Assembly (NCBI GenBank): GCA_014925825.1
Contig: JACGCK010000306.1
Coordinates: 1 to 46,059, forward strand
DNA: 46,059 nucleotides
Direction: 5' to 3'
From: Pholiota molesta
Lineage: Eukaryota; Basidiomycota; Agaricomycetes; Agaricales; Strophariaceae
Shown here: positions 10,715-25,825 of the stretch, one piece after another
Numbering within the stretch: the stretch's first letter is position 1
How the letters are laid out: each line of letters starts with the position of its first letter
Program-made: the position numbers and the translations under genes
The notes under the pieces: generated by a model
Seen by the model: only the letters and a program-made list of their open reading frames with translations
Database searches by the model: none
Told to the model about the DNA's origin: nothing

Positions 10715-12540
10715 ATGAAGCTCGCCACCACCTCCGCCCTCCTTGCCCTCGTTCCCGCCTTCGTCGCCGCCCATGCCGACAACGTCAACGCTCGCCATGT
10801 TCACCATAACCCACTAGACGCTCGCCAAGCCGCGCCAAGCCCTGCGACATTGGCAGCAGCGGCTACTACATCCGCCAACGGCGCGGCCACCCCTGCAACA
10901 GGCACTGCCACTGCAGCCGCAGGTACTACCACAGGCGCTGCTGGCACCACCACTGGCACACCGGCCTTGCCAACGACTGCACAGTTCTCGCTACTCGCGA
11001 CCAACCCAACTGCGGTTCCGTTGTCAGCAATCGTTTCCAACCAGCCAAGCTCTGCAACACTCCCTTTGGATTCCACCGCAGTTCCAGGGGCCACGCCGAC
11101 TAACATTCCAGGTGCTCCTGCTCTTCCAAATGGTATGCCCATTTTTCTTTGGCAATATTCATCGTTCATTTTGAACTACGTGGCAATGAAATTATGTCTC
11201 TCTCTACGGTTCAACTGATCATTCTTGCTTTTCCAGCTCAGATCTTGGCTCCGTCGAACTATCCTGCGCTCGATATTCCTCCTCCCACTGATTCCCCGAG
11301 GTTCTGCAATGGATCCAGGACGTCAAAAACACTGGTATTGAAATCCCAGGTTTTTCTGCAACCTCGCCAGGTTTGTCCCTTATTCTATTTTCAGCTATCT
11401 AGAAACTTTACGACCAAATGATATCAGGTGGCTGTCCGAACAACACTGCCGCTGTTGCCGACACTTCGAGGTGTTGGTGGACTTGCGGAGGATGCACCCG
11501 CTCAACCGATGTCACTGAATGCCCAACCTCATTGACCTGGGGGTTAACCTATGACGATGGCCCATCGTTCTATACTTCCAATCTCCTGACATACCTGGAT
11601 CAAGTCAACCTGAAATCAACGTTCTTCGTCGTTGGTTCTCGTGCGATCCAGTTCCCCAACATTTTGCAGACAGAGTACATGGGTGGCCATCAAATCGCTG
11701 TCCATACGTGGAGTCACCCTTCGCTAACCACATTGACTAACGAGGAGATTATTGCTGAGCTTGGTTGGACGAAGAAGGTCATCAAAGATGTCACAGGAGT
11801 TACCCCTAATATGATGAGGCCACCTTTCGGTGATATCGAGTTAGTTTCTTCTAAATCCGCTTTGCTCAACTGGCGCTGACGCGTATCTTTCCAGTGACCG
11901 CGTCCGTGCAATCTCACTGGCTATGGGTCTTACCCCCGTCATGTGGACCCGCATCAGTCCCTTGGCCACATTCGATACTGGCGGTAAATTGTCTTTGAAC
12001 CTGTCGTGTAATTTAAGACCTAATTTTGGACATTTATTAGACTTCGACGTCCACGGTGGCACTACATCAGTCCAGCAGGTCCTCTCAAACTGGGAGAACA
12101 TCCTCGGCAATGCTACTGCGAGCAGCAATGGATTCATCGTCCTGGAGCACGATCTCTTTGAGCAGACTGTCGAGATCGCTACCGGCTACATCCTCCCTGA
12201 TGCTTTAGCCCACCAGCCTGCTTTCACTATTGAACCAGTCATCACCTGCCTCAAGCAAAGCCTGGCAAATGCCTATATCGAGACGAACAATAACGCAACC
12301 AACCCTCCTGCTATTTCTGCTGCGATTTCCGGTGCGTTATATATATATCTTGTAAATATCATGACTGACATTGGAATTTTAGGTGGGTTCGTCACGGTCA
12401 CTGGCACCGCTGCTGCTTCGGCTACCGGAGGCAGCACCAAAAAATCTGGCAGCATGTCGATCCACATGGGCTCTGGCCTCGCTGCATTGACCACTTTTGC
12501 CGGAATGCTCGTCGGCGTTGCTGTGTCTCTCGGCCTGTAA
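10715..12540 (+). CDS. GPI-anchored chitin deacetylase (one apparent frameshift)
   Basis: Converts cell-wall chitin to chitosan. Exons 10715-11132, 11237-11370, 11428-11839, 11895-11983, 12041-12331 and 12383-12540 sum to 1502 nt; with one base restored the protein has 500 residues. Signal peptide MKLATTSALLALVPAFVAA; a Ser/Thr/Ala/Pro-rich linker (about residues 35-120, likely O-glycosylated); then the NodB polysaccharide deacetylase domain with LTYDDGPS (catalytic Asp and metal Asp), HTWSHPSL (metal His pair) and RPPFGD. A hydrophobic C-terminus (ALTTFAGMLVGVAVSLGL) after a Ser/Gly stretch indicates a GPI anchor. In exon 2, PPPTDSP runs out of frame with VLQWIQDVKNTGIEIPGF; restoring one C to the C4 run at 11294-11297 gives DSPEVLQWIQDV. 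Everything downstream is intact, so an assembly error is likelier than a pseudogene. Confidence 0.9.
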
Positions 12541-14083
12541 AACCCTCCCATGCGCTCGCGCTTCAATAATCCCATGATTATTTGGACCTTCACTAGCCTT
12601 AATGCCTATATTGAGTGGCACTTGCACGATACTTACTTCTCCCTATACCCACCCAACGCCTGCTCGGACTTGGTATAGTTCTTATGGTGTGAAACCTCAC
12701 TAAAATTCTTTCTTCATTGGCCCCCTCCCGTTCTTTTAACCTTATTTAGATAATACTTTTTGGCTCTGATTATATCGTTCCTTTGATTAGGACTATATAG
12801 CTGGCTATGTTCCTGTTTTCTATGCCTTCGCACGCAGACTTCAGGATGGACTTCAATATATCTGATAATTCTAACTACGTATAGGCATGACCGGACTTTT
12901 CTTTCATATCAACTCTGGATTTCGCTCTTTTGGAAGTAACAAGAATTGCAAATACACATGCTCGCCTTCGTTTAGATGAACGCCAAAACTTGGCTAGACA
13001 TTGTCAGTTGCGAGTTTTTTTTTGTTCGTTGTAGTGGCAATATACTGTAACGATATTGATTCAGAGGCACGCTCCACACTGCGTCTACTTTCAATCTCGC
13101 ATTGTAGTTAGATGATTGTCTCATGGAGAGCCAACTAACGCCTTGGTCCGATGACCTTCTGCCTTGTATTCCTGCAATTATTTGAGTAGACTGAATCTGT
13201 TAAAGCAGGAGAGGGTCAATGACGACAGGACGATGGGAGGATGAAACGAAAGGTATCATAGGCATTTGTAGGTCCACCGCTACTTGCCGTTGCGTCCATG
13301 CGTAATATCATGGCGCTATTCATACATCGTACGCTCGGGGGCGTACTCATGTAGGTGAGGGTGAATACTGGTGAAGACCTGTGAAGACTTGAAGTGTTCA
13401 TTGCAAATTAGCAGTGGCTCTCCTTTACATTCGCGCAGTCGAGTGCTGGAGTCTAGCGGGATTTATGTTGTCATCTCATGTAAGTAACGTGGTCAGGGTA
13501 AAGAGATGCGGAAAAGTAAATATTACTATCGGGCAAGAAAGAAAGAGAAGAGTCCGTATGCATGATGGGGAATGATGCTCGAACGATTAGGGATACGACA
13601 AAGAGTTTTCGAGCATCAACCCCGTAAAATAGAGGGAAGGCGGGTAAGGCGGAATGAAATCTAGGGTATGACGTGGGGCAAAAAAGTAGAAGTGGTAAAT
13701 TGAAAATGATAAAACACAACAGGGAACCCAACAAAAAAACCAATGGTGAAAAAAGAAAAAGGACCACATAAGGAAGAAATAAGGTACAGCATGGATGGAC
13801 AAGACATGAAACAAAGAAAAATAAGATACTGGTTGCAAACAGTCGGGAGAATAGAGCACATGTCTATGGTGGATGTCTAAGTAAGGGCGACTCAGGAAGA
13901 TGGAAGGGTCGTGATTATAGAGGGTGGCGGTCAAGAGGAGAGAGAGGAGAGCAAACGCGAAGAAGGGTAAATGCAACACCGCAGCAGAAGTGCTCAGGAG
14001 ACAAGGAGGATCCTCGAATAGAGAGCAACTACGGGCCAGAGAAAGATACGAGCCATCACAAGATAAGGCATGCCTGTCTGCTT
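12541..14083. other. Long intergenic region between two convergent genes
   Basis: These 1543 bases separate the stops of the chitin deacetylase (+) and the SRPK (-), and must hold both 3' UTRs. From about 13500 to 14050 the plus strand is purine-rich (pyrimidine-rich on the SRPK sense strand), which creates long hydrophobic Leu/Phe/Ser frames on the minus strand that I regard as spurious. I see no RNA gene or mobile element. Confidence 0.5.
13500..14050. repeat. Purine-rich (GA-rich) tract
   Basis: Long asymmetric stretch dominated by A and G on the plus strand, for example repeated GAAAGAA and GGAGAGAGAGG-like segments around 13537-13553 and 13934-13952. It lies in the presumed 3' UTR of the SRPK. 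It has low complexity rather than a defined repeat unit. Confidence 0.45.
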
Positions 14084-17408
<3,325 letters not shown>

Positions 17409-17508
17409 CTACAAGATGGAGGGAAGGAGGACGGAGGACGGAGTGGGGGAGGTGGTGAAGGTTAAGTCTACTCTGGTGGTGCGGCAGTGCCCCGGTTCTA
17501 GTTCTGTC

Positions 17509-17514
17509 ACGCGT
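17509..17514. promoter_or_regulatory. Single MCB-like ACGCGT upstream of SRPK
   Basis: One ACGCGT hexamer 101 bp before the SRPK start codon, in the context TCACGCGTCA. Single six-base matches occur by chance about once per 4 kb, so this is weak. Confidence 0.2.
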
Positions 17515-18977
17515 CACACCAATAGCCGGTGCCAAATATCCATTTCCGCTCTTCATTCGTGCTGCAATTCTCCATCTAGACGCCCTGTCTATATAACTCT
17601 GCCATAACCAACCTAGTCAACCACAGTCTGCTCGAAACTTTACAGGTTCGCTGGCAGCCGGCCGGTTCATACTTCCCCAACACCCTCCGCCGAGTCCGCA
17701 CTGCCACCTGCGCCCCATTGGTCCCCTTGAAATATTACTGGTCAAATTTTATGAGTCCATCTTGGCCGACGCATCTATCCAATCCCAAGCTACCCATTAA
17801 TACAACCCGTCGGTCCGACGAGCTAGTCATCCCGGAACTAGGATCCTGCTGTCTGCCTCCGTTCTACGAATGTGCAAGACTGGTGCTGTTATATGCTTAC
17901 GGAACTCCTCTTCCGCTTGTCCCATTAAAATATTCTCATGATTCTAATTCAATGAACCCGCCTAGGACCGTCTGCCTGTCCGCTTTTTACGCTGCTCCTA
18001 TTCTTTCCGGTAAAAAGGATCTCTCGGATGCATTGCATTGAACATTCTGCTAAGGCTGCGGCACGGTCTCGTTCTCTTCAAATCCAAAGAAATCTTGCGC
18101 TCATAGCTCAGGGCTGCTCGTTTTCCCCCACACTTCAGCACTACACCAAGAAGACTTGGACAACACATACTCTGTCGAGTTCGCGCCAAGCGGTGGGGCG
18201 TGTCGTCAACATGTCGTACAAATACGTCGCAAAAATACGTGTTATCACATTCTCTTGCTTCATTTCACTGTTTACATAAATGGGCCAATGGGAATCGTTT
18301 CCCCACAAAGATTATTCTCGATCCCGAAAGCGGTAGGCCGTCGCGATGTGGTCGTTTTGAATTCCTGGCGTCTAATTCTAACATACCAGACACAAGCGCC
18401 AAAACCACTGAACCAAATGATATCAATCATGTGAGCGTGTTCTATTCTTCTATTACTTGTTTTGGTCTTTGAACTGTCTTGTCAAATGTCAGAGATGTTG
18501 AAAGAATATAATGCTTTTGACAACAGGGAAAAGAGCCAGTTTCCAGTCTGCCTATTCGAGCTAGAACAGTGGCCACGGGGCCTCCTCCGTCTGGGCCAGC
18601 CCACTGGATCTAAACAATTCTCAGTGATAATCTAATACACGTCATATGCATCCCAAGACTTCAAATCTGACTATTTATCAACGTTCTCGAATATGCGGCT
18701 AGCCTTTCGAAACCGTTTATGCGCGATTGATACGTGGCGTCAGGCTTTCGTGAACGCTTCTTCATCTGCTGTGTGACATGAGAGTGGGGACACCTGGGCC
18801 GCTGAAATCTTCGAGTGTTATCTGCCAATGGATTTTAGCGACACAGCGATGATCTAACTCGATGGGGGCTTTGGAGCACCTAATCTACAAGTCCACATGT
18901 AAGCACCGCAATGATTGCAGTACTCAGAAAATAAGTGGGCTGTGGAGCGGTGGAGGCTGAACGAAATCCGGGGAGCT

Positions 18978-19013
18978 CGAAGTCGTGCTACCTCCCGAAG
19001 TCGTGCTACCTCC
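18978..19013 (+). repeat. Exact 18-bp tandem duplication
   Basis: Two identical head-to-tail copies of an 18-base unit (starting CGAAGTCGTG), 18978-18995 and 18996-19013. It keeps frame (18 = 6 codons) but no supported gene covers it. Exact identity suggests a recent replication-slippage event. Confidence 0.85.
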
Positions 19014-19988
19014 AATGGGTACGTGCTTGTATTTGAATTCAGATCTAATTTGCTATCGTCTACTTATTTCTCTATCACACGCTACAAGAACTCTTTGGAC
19101 AAGATCGAAGTATTGAAACCTACCTCGCGGGGATTCAGTGACGCAAGTGACATTGCTTCGATCTGTACTAGACAGACTTTTGGCAGCATAACCACAAGGA
19201 GGAGAACCACTTCCTTATCGTAAGCAGATATTTTTACTGGCGGGGATCTCGTATATGTCTGATACACGATCCAACGACCACCGGACATTAAAAGTCGGTC
19301 ACGCCAATTCAATGGAAGTAAAATTCTCGCGTTAGAATTACCGTAGCGTGCGGGCAGAAACTAAAGCATGGCATCCATGGTCGACAGGATGGGTAATTGA
19401 TTTCATAGATCATGCACTTATACTCGATAAGATTATCTATTGCGTGTGTATCGATTGAGATTAGATGACGAGGACCTGGTACAGTATACATAGAAGACTG
19501 GTGCAGATGGCCAATATTGGAGGTCTTCCATATAGTGAGGGTACGGTCTTTGTAAGTTATACTTGAAATTTCAAATTTGTAGAAGGCTTCAGCTGGTCAT
19601 GATGCTACTTCGTTATATTCAAACCTTACGAACCTGAAGTTGTTCAATATATAGCACTCAGTCTGAGATCTGAGCTACCCTATTTGAATAGATATGCCGT
19701 TTGCGCAGGGTCGAAGGAACGGGAAAGGAAACAGGTTGTAGCAACACTCCCTGCACTCGGAGTCACGACTCGCCCCGTCTAGGCACACAAACCATCCTCA
19801 TCTTCGCACTTACTAAGAACACCTCCAACAACGCCGCTACCACCTACCTCAATTTAAAGCCGTCTCTCAATCATTAATCAACTCTTATCGCCATGTCATA
19901 AGCTCACATGGAACTACGCCTCGAGTTGCTCGCTCCAGAAGGCTTTCATGGGAAGCAAAAAATGACAATGCACGGTGCAAGGTGGTCA

Positions 19989-20000
19989 ATATATATATAT
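19989..20000. repeat. (AT)6 microsatellite
   Basis: Six perfect AT dinucleotides in the intergenic stretch. A simple repeat with no further significance visible. Confidence 0.7.
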
Positions 20001-20677
20001 GGCGATAAAGGCCAGATAAAGAATATGTTCCATCTGGGCGCAACCACGAAGCTTCCGTGCACTTGAGCAACGCTCCATGGATTATGGATATCTACTGATC
20101 ATATCCCCGATTATTTTCTTCCCATCATCAAGCCATGACATTGGAGGAACACGAAAATACCCCTAATCGTACAACAATAGCGCTCCTGCGGAGTTCTGTT
20201 AGCAACTCTAAGTTCGCAGAAGACGGCCTGTCTTTTATATCAACACGAGGCTTGACATTGATCGACCAAAATCCAGAGAGCGAATAGGGGAGCGATTTAA
20301 AACGTATGGGTTTATGTGAATGAATGGCATCATAACACATACGTACCTCGGCCATTCTTCTAAGCTAAAACGGTAAGCAAGCGCTCGTAAACCATTTGAT
20401 CCCGTTTCTCTTCCTCCCACCGCATGCAGAACTGACGGTCTCACAGGTACGCCTCAGTCCACTACCAAATCCTCAGGACATCATTTATTTGACCTCAAAC
20501 ATACTTATCAGAAACTCAAGAAGCTGGCCTTCGTTTATTTCTGGCGTATACATAACCTTCGAATAACCTTCCTGCGCTGCTGCCGGATTACTTAGCGACA
20601 GCGCTGCTCTGGTCCTATCTCTCGCCACATTCCGTCACCCATATCCCCCTTAAGACGGAGTTAAACTGCCTGCGAAC

Positions 20678-23014
20678 ATGTCTACGCAGTCAATACTCCC
20701 AAGCCCGCAAAATATAGGGCTAGCGGTCAGTGCACAGGAGATTATGCCTAGTGGAGCTACTATGTTCATCGGCGCTGTCCCAGACGAATGGGAGATGTAC
20801 AGGTGCGCTTCCCATGCCTTCATTAGTAATGCCGTCTTTCAAAGTTAGCACTTTCTGACTGCTATTGCATGTCCAGCGACCGCGCCGAGGACTACACCAT
20901 AGGCCCACCAATAGGATTTGGTGCATCCTCGATAGTTTATGCTGCTACATACCACGGATCCGACAATGGCTCTACAACGGGATCGAAAGGGGTTCCTTGC
21001 GCATTAAAGGTACTGGATCTGGACTCCCTTCCAGTACGCGCATTGCAACTTCTTCAAAGAGAAACAACTCTCATGTCTCTTTCAAAACATCCCAATGTGT
21101 TACGAGTTCGTGGGTCATGGGTGGACGGCCACAAGCTGTACATTGCTCTTCGACTGATGAACAAGGGCAGTGCGGCCGATGTGATGCGTTATGGCTGGCC
21201 AGGTGGAATGGAAGAGGATGTAGTTCGGTGTATCCTACGGCAAGCTCTCAAAGGGCTCAAGTCGGTCTTATTTCCTCAGCTCGAGGCTCTCACATTCATA
21301 ATCTGTTCCTCAGCTATCTGCACACCAATGGATTTATCCATCGTGATGTCAAAGCCGCCAATCTTCTCATCGACGACGACGGCACAGTTCTACTAGGAGA
21401 TCTAGGAGTAGCCGCCGACCTCACAGAAGACAGTTCACATATCCCCACTTCTTCCACTTCTAGAAACCTGTATTCATTCACTGCCTCAAGTGCTCTGCCC
21501 CTGTCTGCTTCGGCGCCCGCGATTGCGCTTGGTAGCAACTCAAAGCGTGCCGAGAAATCCCCCGCTAAGCCTCCTCAAATCGGAAAACGCAAATCATTCG
21601 TCGGAACGGTATGAGCAGTTCCTGTATATGAAGTATTATTCTCACGTTCGCGTTTATTCAGCCCTGTTGGATGTCTCCAGAACTCATTCAAGGCAAACAA
21701 TACGACTCGAAAGCTGATATATGGAGTTTTGGGATTACAGCCTTAGAACTGACGCAAGGCCGACCTCCAAGATCTAGAGAATCTCCGCAAAGAGTGTTGC
21801 TTCGAACGTGAGCACATTCGCGTTACATTTTTCTTGCGAAATCTTCAACGGCTTGCATTTAAGTGTCCAAGAAGAACCTCCTACATTGAACCGTGATGGA
21901 GGGGTACATAAATACTCTCGTGCCTTCAAGGAAGTTATCGATAGTTGTCTAGTCAAAGATCCTGCAAAACGGTGCGTATCCTTTTTTATGTTGTTTTTGT
22001 TTTTCCTCTGTCAGGATTTAATCTGAAGATTATACGTCAGTCCAACCGCCGAGGAGCTTCTACAAACCCCATTCTTTCGAGGAGCGAAGAAGAAATCTTA
22101 CTTGATTAATGCAATCTTGAGTAAGAATATTATGACTTGACTCCGTTAATTTGCCCTTCAATGCTGACTGTTATTGATAGGCCGCCTTCCACCCCTCAGT
22201 CAAAGGCAAGAACGTCGTGTCATGCCTCCCCTCTTATCAGCCAACTCTGTGGACTCTTGGGACTTCGGTGTGACAATCAACTCCCCAACAAGTCTTTACC
22301 GGAGACACGTTCTGGAAGAATTTGTCTCGGCAGAAGACGAACAACTGCGAAATGCTGACCTTCCATTTGAGATGGATGAAGATCAGACGTCCCGGTTTTA
22401 CGTTGCAAGCGAGCCTTGGGCCGATGATACCTCAGCTGTCGAAGACGCCGACAACGAACAGGAGGCTATCTCTTCGTCTTCCCAGTCCAGTTTCGTTAGT
22501 ACTGGGCCAGCTCTCAGCCAAACTTCCTCGCAACGGCCCCCAAATACCGAATCTGCGCCATCGTCTTATACCAGCTCTTCAATCCCCGAGCACGAACGGA
22601 GCAAAGCCGCAGACTCTTTACCGTCCTCGAGTCAGCCGTCTTTATCTTCGGTCGAGCATCATACACATAATACCCTCATCGGGAAGAAGTCGGTGCTACC
22701 CAGCCACAGCCAGTCGACACCTATTCGAGCAGGCCCTCGAAATATTGGGTCGACCGGGACACCTACACTCTGGAGCAAACTAAAGTCTAATGTCAAACGG
22801 CCATCTACAAGTGCAGACGGAGATACTTACGACGGTTCGCCACGGAGCAAGGAGAAAGAGAAGGGGATGCTGAATGCCATGTTTTCTGGTGCCGGTAAAA
22901 GCATCCTGTCCCAAAGATCAAGTCGCTCACTCGCTACATGTACGTTTTCAATTCCTCGTTGGCAGGTTAGCATACTGACATAGCGACACTTTAGCTTCGA
23001 AAGAACGATCCTAG
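20678..23014 (+). CDS. STE20-family protein kinase, Fray/SPAK-OSR1-like
   Basis: About 640 residues in eight exons, starting 20678-20802 and 20877 on. N-terminal kinase domain: YTIGPPIGFGASSIVYAATY (glycine loop), CALKVLDL (catalytic Lys), FIHRDVKAANLL (catalytic loop), then GDLGVAADL in place of DFG, a Ser/Thr/Ala insert, and KRKSFVGTPCWMSPELIQG, the activation segment and P+1 signature typical of the GCK-VI (SPAK/OSR1/Fray) group. DIWSFGITALELTQGRPP and SCLVKDPAKRPTAEELLQ complete the domain. The C-terminal ~270 residues are Ser/Pro-rich and acidic, probably disordered, with no visible PF2/CCT docking domain. Animal relatives respond to osmotic stress through WNK; that link is not known here. 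The last exon adds only SKERS after an intron. Confidence 0.88.
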
Positions 23015-23362
23015 TCCTTTTAGCCATACGTCCCTAATATTGATGTCTCATTCGACTCATTTATAGCCAGCACATTTCTAAGCTAATGTATCATAACGAT
23101 TTATAGCTGATCATTTCACCACATTTACTAACTAACCTTTATCTCGGACTTTTTCATTATTTATACTGCCAGGACTGTATTCCTAGTGCATTTTGTAGTA
23201 TACTGTACTTGCCATATGTTGCCGGTTTCATGCTGGATTATTCATTAATGACCAAAGTGCAAAAAGAACTTGATTGATTAGAACAGTACAAGCGGAAGAT
23301 GTTGTTAAGAGAGCATGGATATGTACAAAGCAGCTAAAAAGCGAAACAGAAAATAGATCTGA
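23015..23362. other. Intergenic between convergent kinase and CSN6 genes
   Basis: 348 bases that hold the two 3' UTRs. It is AT-rich, with an AATAA-like context, and contains no coding signal. An open frame overlapping 23274-23477 is antisense to the CSN6 3' exon and is not supported. Confidence 0.45.
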
Positions 23363-24778
23363 TCAATGGAAGCGATCCCAATCTCCTGGCGCACCTCCCT
23401 GCCTTCCCATTCGTCTACGAGGTCCTCCTCTTTCCTCTTTCCCGGATGTGAGGACGATATGCTTGTCGACAAGCTGAACGTCGTGTTAGTTTACAATACA
23501 ATCATTTCGAGCAAGAATATATGACTTACATCGTTTAGGATGTTTGTCGATTTTGTGAGAGAAGAAAGGAAAGCCGTCAGTTGCACATCTTCGTATTCCT
23601 AATTGAAATGCAAGAAGTATTAGATTACAATTGCAATAGTTGAGAAGAGGGCTCACCGTGTCGAATTCCTCTCTGAAATGCTTGTTTTCTGACGCTGGCA
23701 GAGAGGCCAAAAGAGCGACCATTGAACGTAAAATACTAGGGTCTGATTTGGCCGTGCCTAAATAAAAACTGGAATTAGAAGAGGCATGCCAGCAATGGCA
23801 TATTTACACACATACCAGCAATCACTTCCGTCACATATTTAATCAGGACGAGAATACGCTCATGAAGCATCTTCACGGCGGATCTTTGAGTTTGCAAGTG
23901 CGATTCCACTGGGTGAGGTATAAGTCAAGTATTTCAAGATAATCAAACAATATTTTTGACGCACAGCTAGTTCCACTGCCTCCTCCTCTTGCGGTCCAGT
24001 CCACGGCAATACGTTCGGCTTCTCCTGTCTCTACATTGTAAGGCACTTCAATATACACTGAGCGTGATTTGCGATCTCTGAGCTCGATAGTTGGTTCGTA
24101 TGCTTTGAAAGGGAGGGTCTGAGCGTTCACATCTGTGCTGGATGTCAAAGCTAGGCTGGGTTGTAGAATGAGGAGCAAGGGGGTGGAACAGTATCCTGTA
24201 AACTTAAAAGATACATGAGAATCGAATCTTTTCGAGTCAATCTGGACTTACTTGTTCATGTAGAGCAATGTGTTGCGGTGTCGGGCGCGCTGTAACTGTG
24301 TACCATCCAATAAATTCTAGTGATGGGAATACCTGCTTGTCTATAAAAGCAGTTCAGATTTCCACAAGAACAGGGTCTTTAATAATTGGATATCGCATAC
24401 ATTGGTCACGTCGCGAGACAAGAAATTCGTGATCGACAAGCTTATTGTCTTCATCCAATGTCGCCAATTCGAAGGAATTGACGATTTCCACTTCACGCCC
24501 ATTCTGCGTTCCCAGCAGAGCGCCGAGAACTAGACAATGTCAGAAAGGATAGATGAACCGATTGAGGGCAAACGTACCAAAGGGATTGACAGTATTCTTT
24601 TGCAGCTTGGATCTCGTCCAGTGATCTGATATGTTCAAGATCGGTAGGGGATGGCTAACCTAGAGACTGAATGTACGAAACTATCGCGAGATAATTGACC
24701 TTACAGTGAAAGTGCTAGACCAGAAGTGGTGGTGGGTGGCAAAACCACTGAAACCTCGTCGGTATCCATTGCACTCAT
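23363..24778 (-). CDS. CSN6: COP9 signalosome subunit 6 (MPN domain)
   Basis: Scaffold subunit of the COP9 signalosome, which removes NEDD8 from cullins. About 350 residues in eight or nine exons; all splice phases agree. The MPN domain begins LSLHPLPILNISDHWTRSKL and contains LGALLGTQNGREVEIVNSFE and VFPSLEFIGWYTV. These match CSN6, which carries MPN but lacks the His residues of the JAMM zinc site; here too no EhxHxH...SxxD set is seen, so it should be catalytically inactive. Further signatures: EAERIAVDW and SHLQTQRSAVKMLHERILVL. The C-terminus GPRRRMGRQGG resembles the GIGRRMRG end of animal CSN6. An overlapping longer frame in the last exon exists, but the ordinary splice from 23474 leads to the stop at 23363. 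Confidence 0.88.
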
Positions 24779-25825
24779 GTTCAGTGATCACAAAAAAGTC
24801 AAAAGACAGTTGGTATGGAAAGACGAGTGTAGTGAGCGACGATTAAGGGAAATCAAGAGCTGCCAGTGTTTGTTGTAACAAGTTGCCGCGCGTAATATTA
24901 GACTGCATACTCTCATGTGACTCTGGCTCTGAACGGGGCCGCTCATGCTTTCCAAATGCTTTCTTTCGACTCCAAATCGACTCGAACTTGAATTAATGTA
25001 TGAATACTCTTTATGCGCATATGTCTACATCTGATGAACAGTCATAACAGCGTACAGGATAAACGCAAGTTTCCAGGACCCACAAGGTGATGTTGAGGTG
25101 ATGTTTATATAGCTCAATGACGGAGCCAGTGTTCAAGTAAGTTTGTTTGGAAAGCTAGAGCCAGCACTACTGATTGAGAGTTGATTGCCAGTGAGAGTTA
25201 GTTATGCGCCACAAATGTTCAAAGGCTCTAAGGCTTCAAAATATCTTGTTTCTTCGAATTTGGATTGCCGAAGCTTGATAGATTTTTCCGCCGCTACGCA
25301 TCGGAGGCTCGCGTTGGGCTCGCGCTTCGCGCTCACCCCTGCTTCATTCTGGGCAATAGCTTATCCTGGATCTGGTTAGCTGACTCATTTCATAGTCAGC
25401 ATCATCTGAAAAGTTCCATGCTCGGACTCCTGGGAATTACTTGCGACTCGGATACAGTATCACTTTGTATCTCAATGAAATCCGAATTCTTTCCTCGGAT
25501 TGGGATAAGTACGGTACGTCGTAAGTAGCCCAATTCCACATGTACTTGCCTACTTATGGGGTACATTTCTAGTGGTCAGTTTATGCGAATGTCTAGTTTC
25601 CTGCCTTGCGGCGTATGAAAGCGTATGAATGATGAATCTCCAGCTCCTTACCGTGGCCTACTTAATGAGAAGCTGTGATTATTTATAGTGGTAACGTAGG
25701 GATTCGTTAACTCTTTGGGCCTAACATCAGCCACGAGGCCCCACTTTCCAGATGGTGTCAGAGAAGATGACCAGTGTTTCTCTTTGGGAACAATATATAA
25801 CATAGTCCTTGTCCACATTCCACTC
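24779..25825. other. Divergent intergenic region between CSN6 and the P450
   Basis: 1047 bases with no supported gene. Short open frames on the plus strand (25185-25528) overlap one another and resemble no family. A TATA-like sequence near the right end probably belongs to the P450 promoter. Confidence 0.45.
25794..25800 (+). promoter_or_regulatory. TATA-box-like sequence before the P450
   Basis: TATATAA lies 26-32 bp before the first possible ATG (25826) and 53-59 bp before the second (25853). It fits an inducible, TATA-driven promoter and, if used, favours the second ATG. Confidence 0.4.

Larger units (their letters stand above)
17409..20677. other. Long stretch without a recognisable gene
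   Basis: A divergent intergenic region of 3.27 kb between the SRPK and the STE20-like kinase. All open frames are short, overlap on both strands and show no domain. It contains an ACGCGT at 17509-17514 (101 bp before the SRPK start), an exact 18-bp tandem duplication at 18978-19013 and an (AT)6 run at 19989-20000. From about 19790 to 19890 a C/T/A-rich stretch resembles a 5' UTR, but the ATG after it (19892) is followed by a stop within three codons. I found no tRNA, rRNA or transposon terminal repeat. It may hold long UTRs, a non-coding transcript or a decayed gene. Confidence 0.45.
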
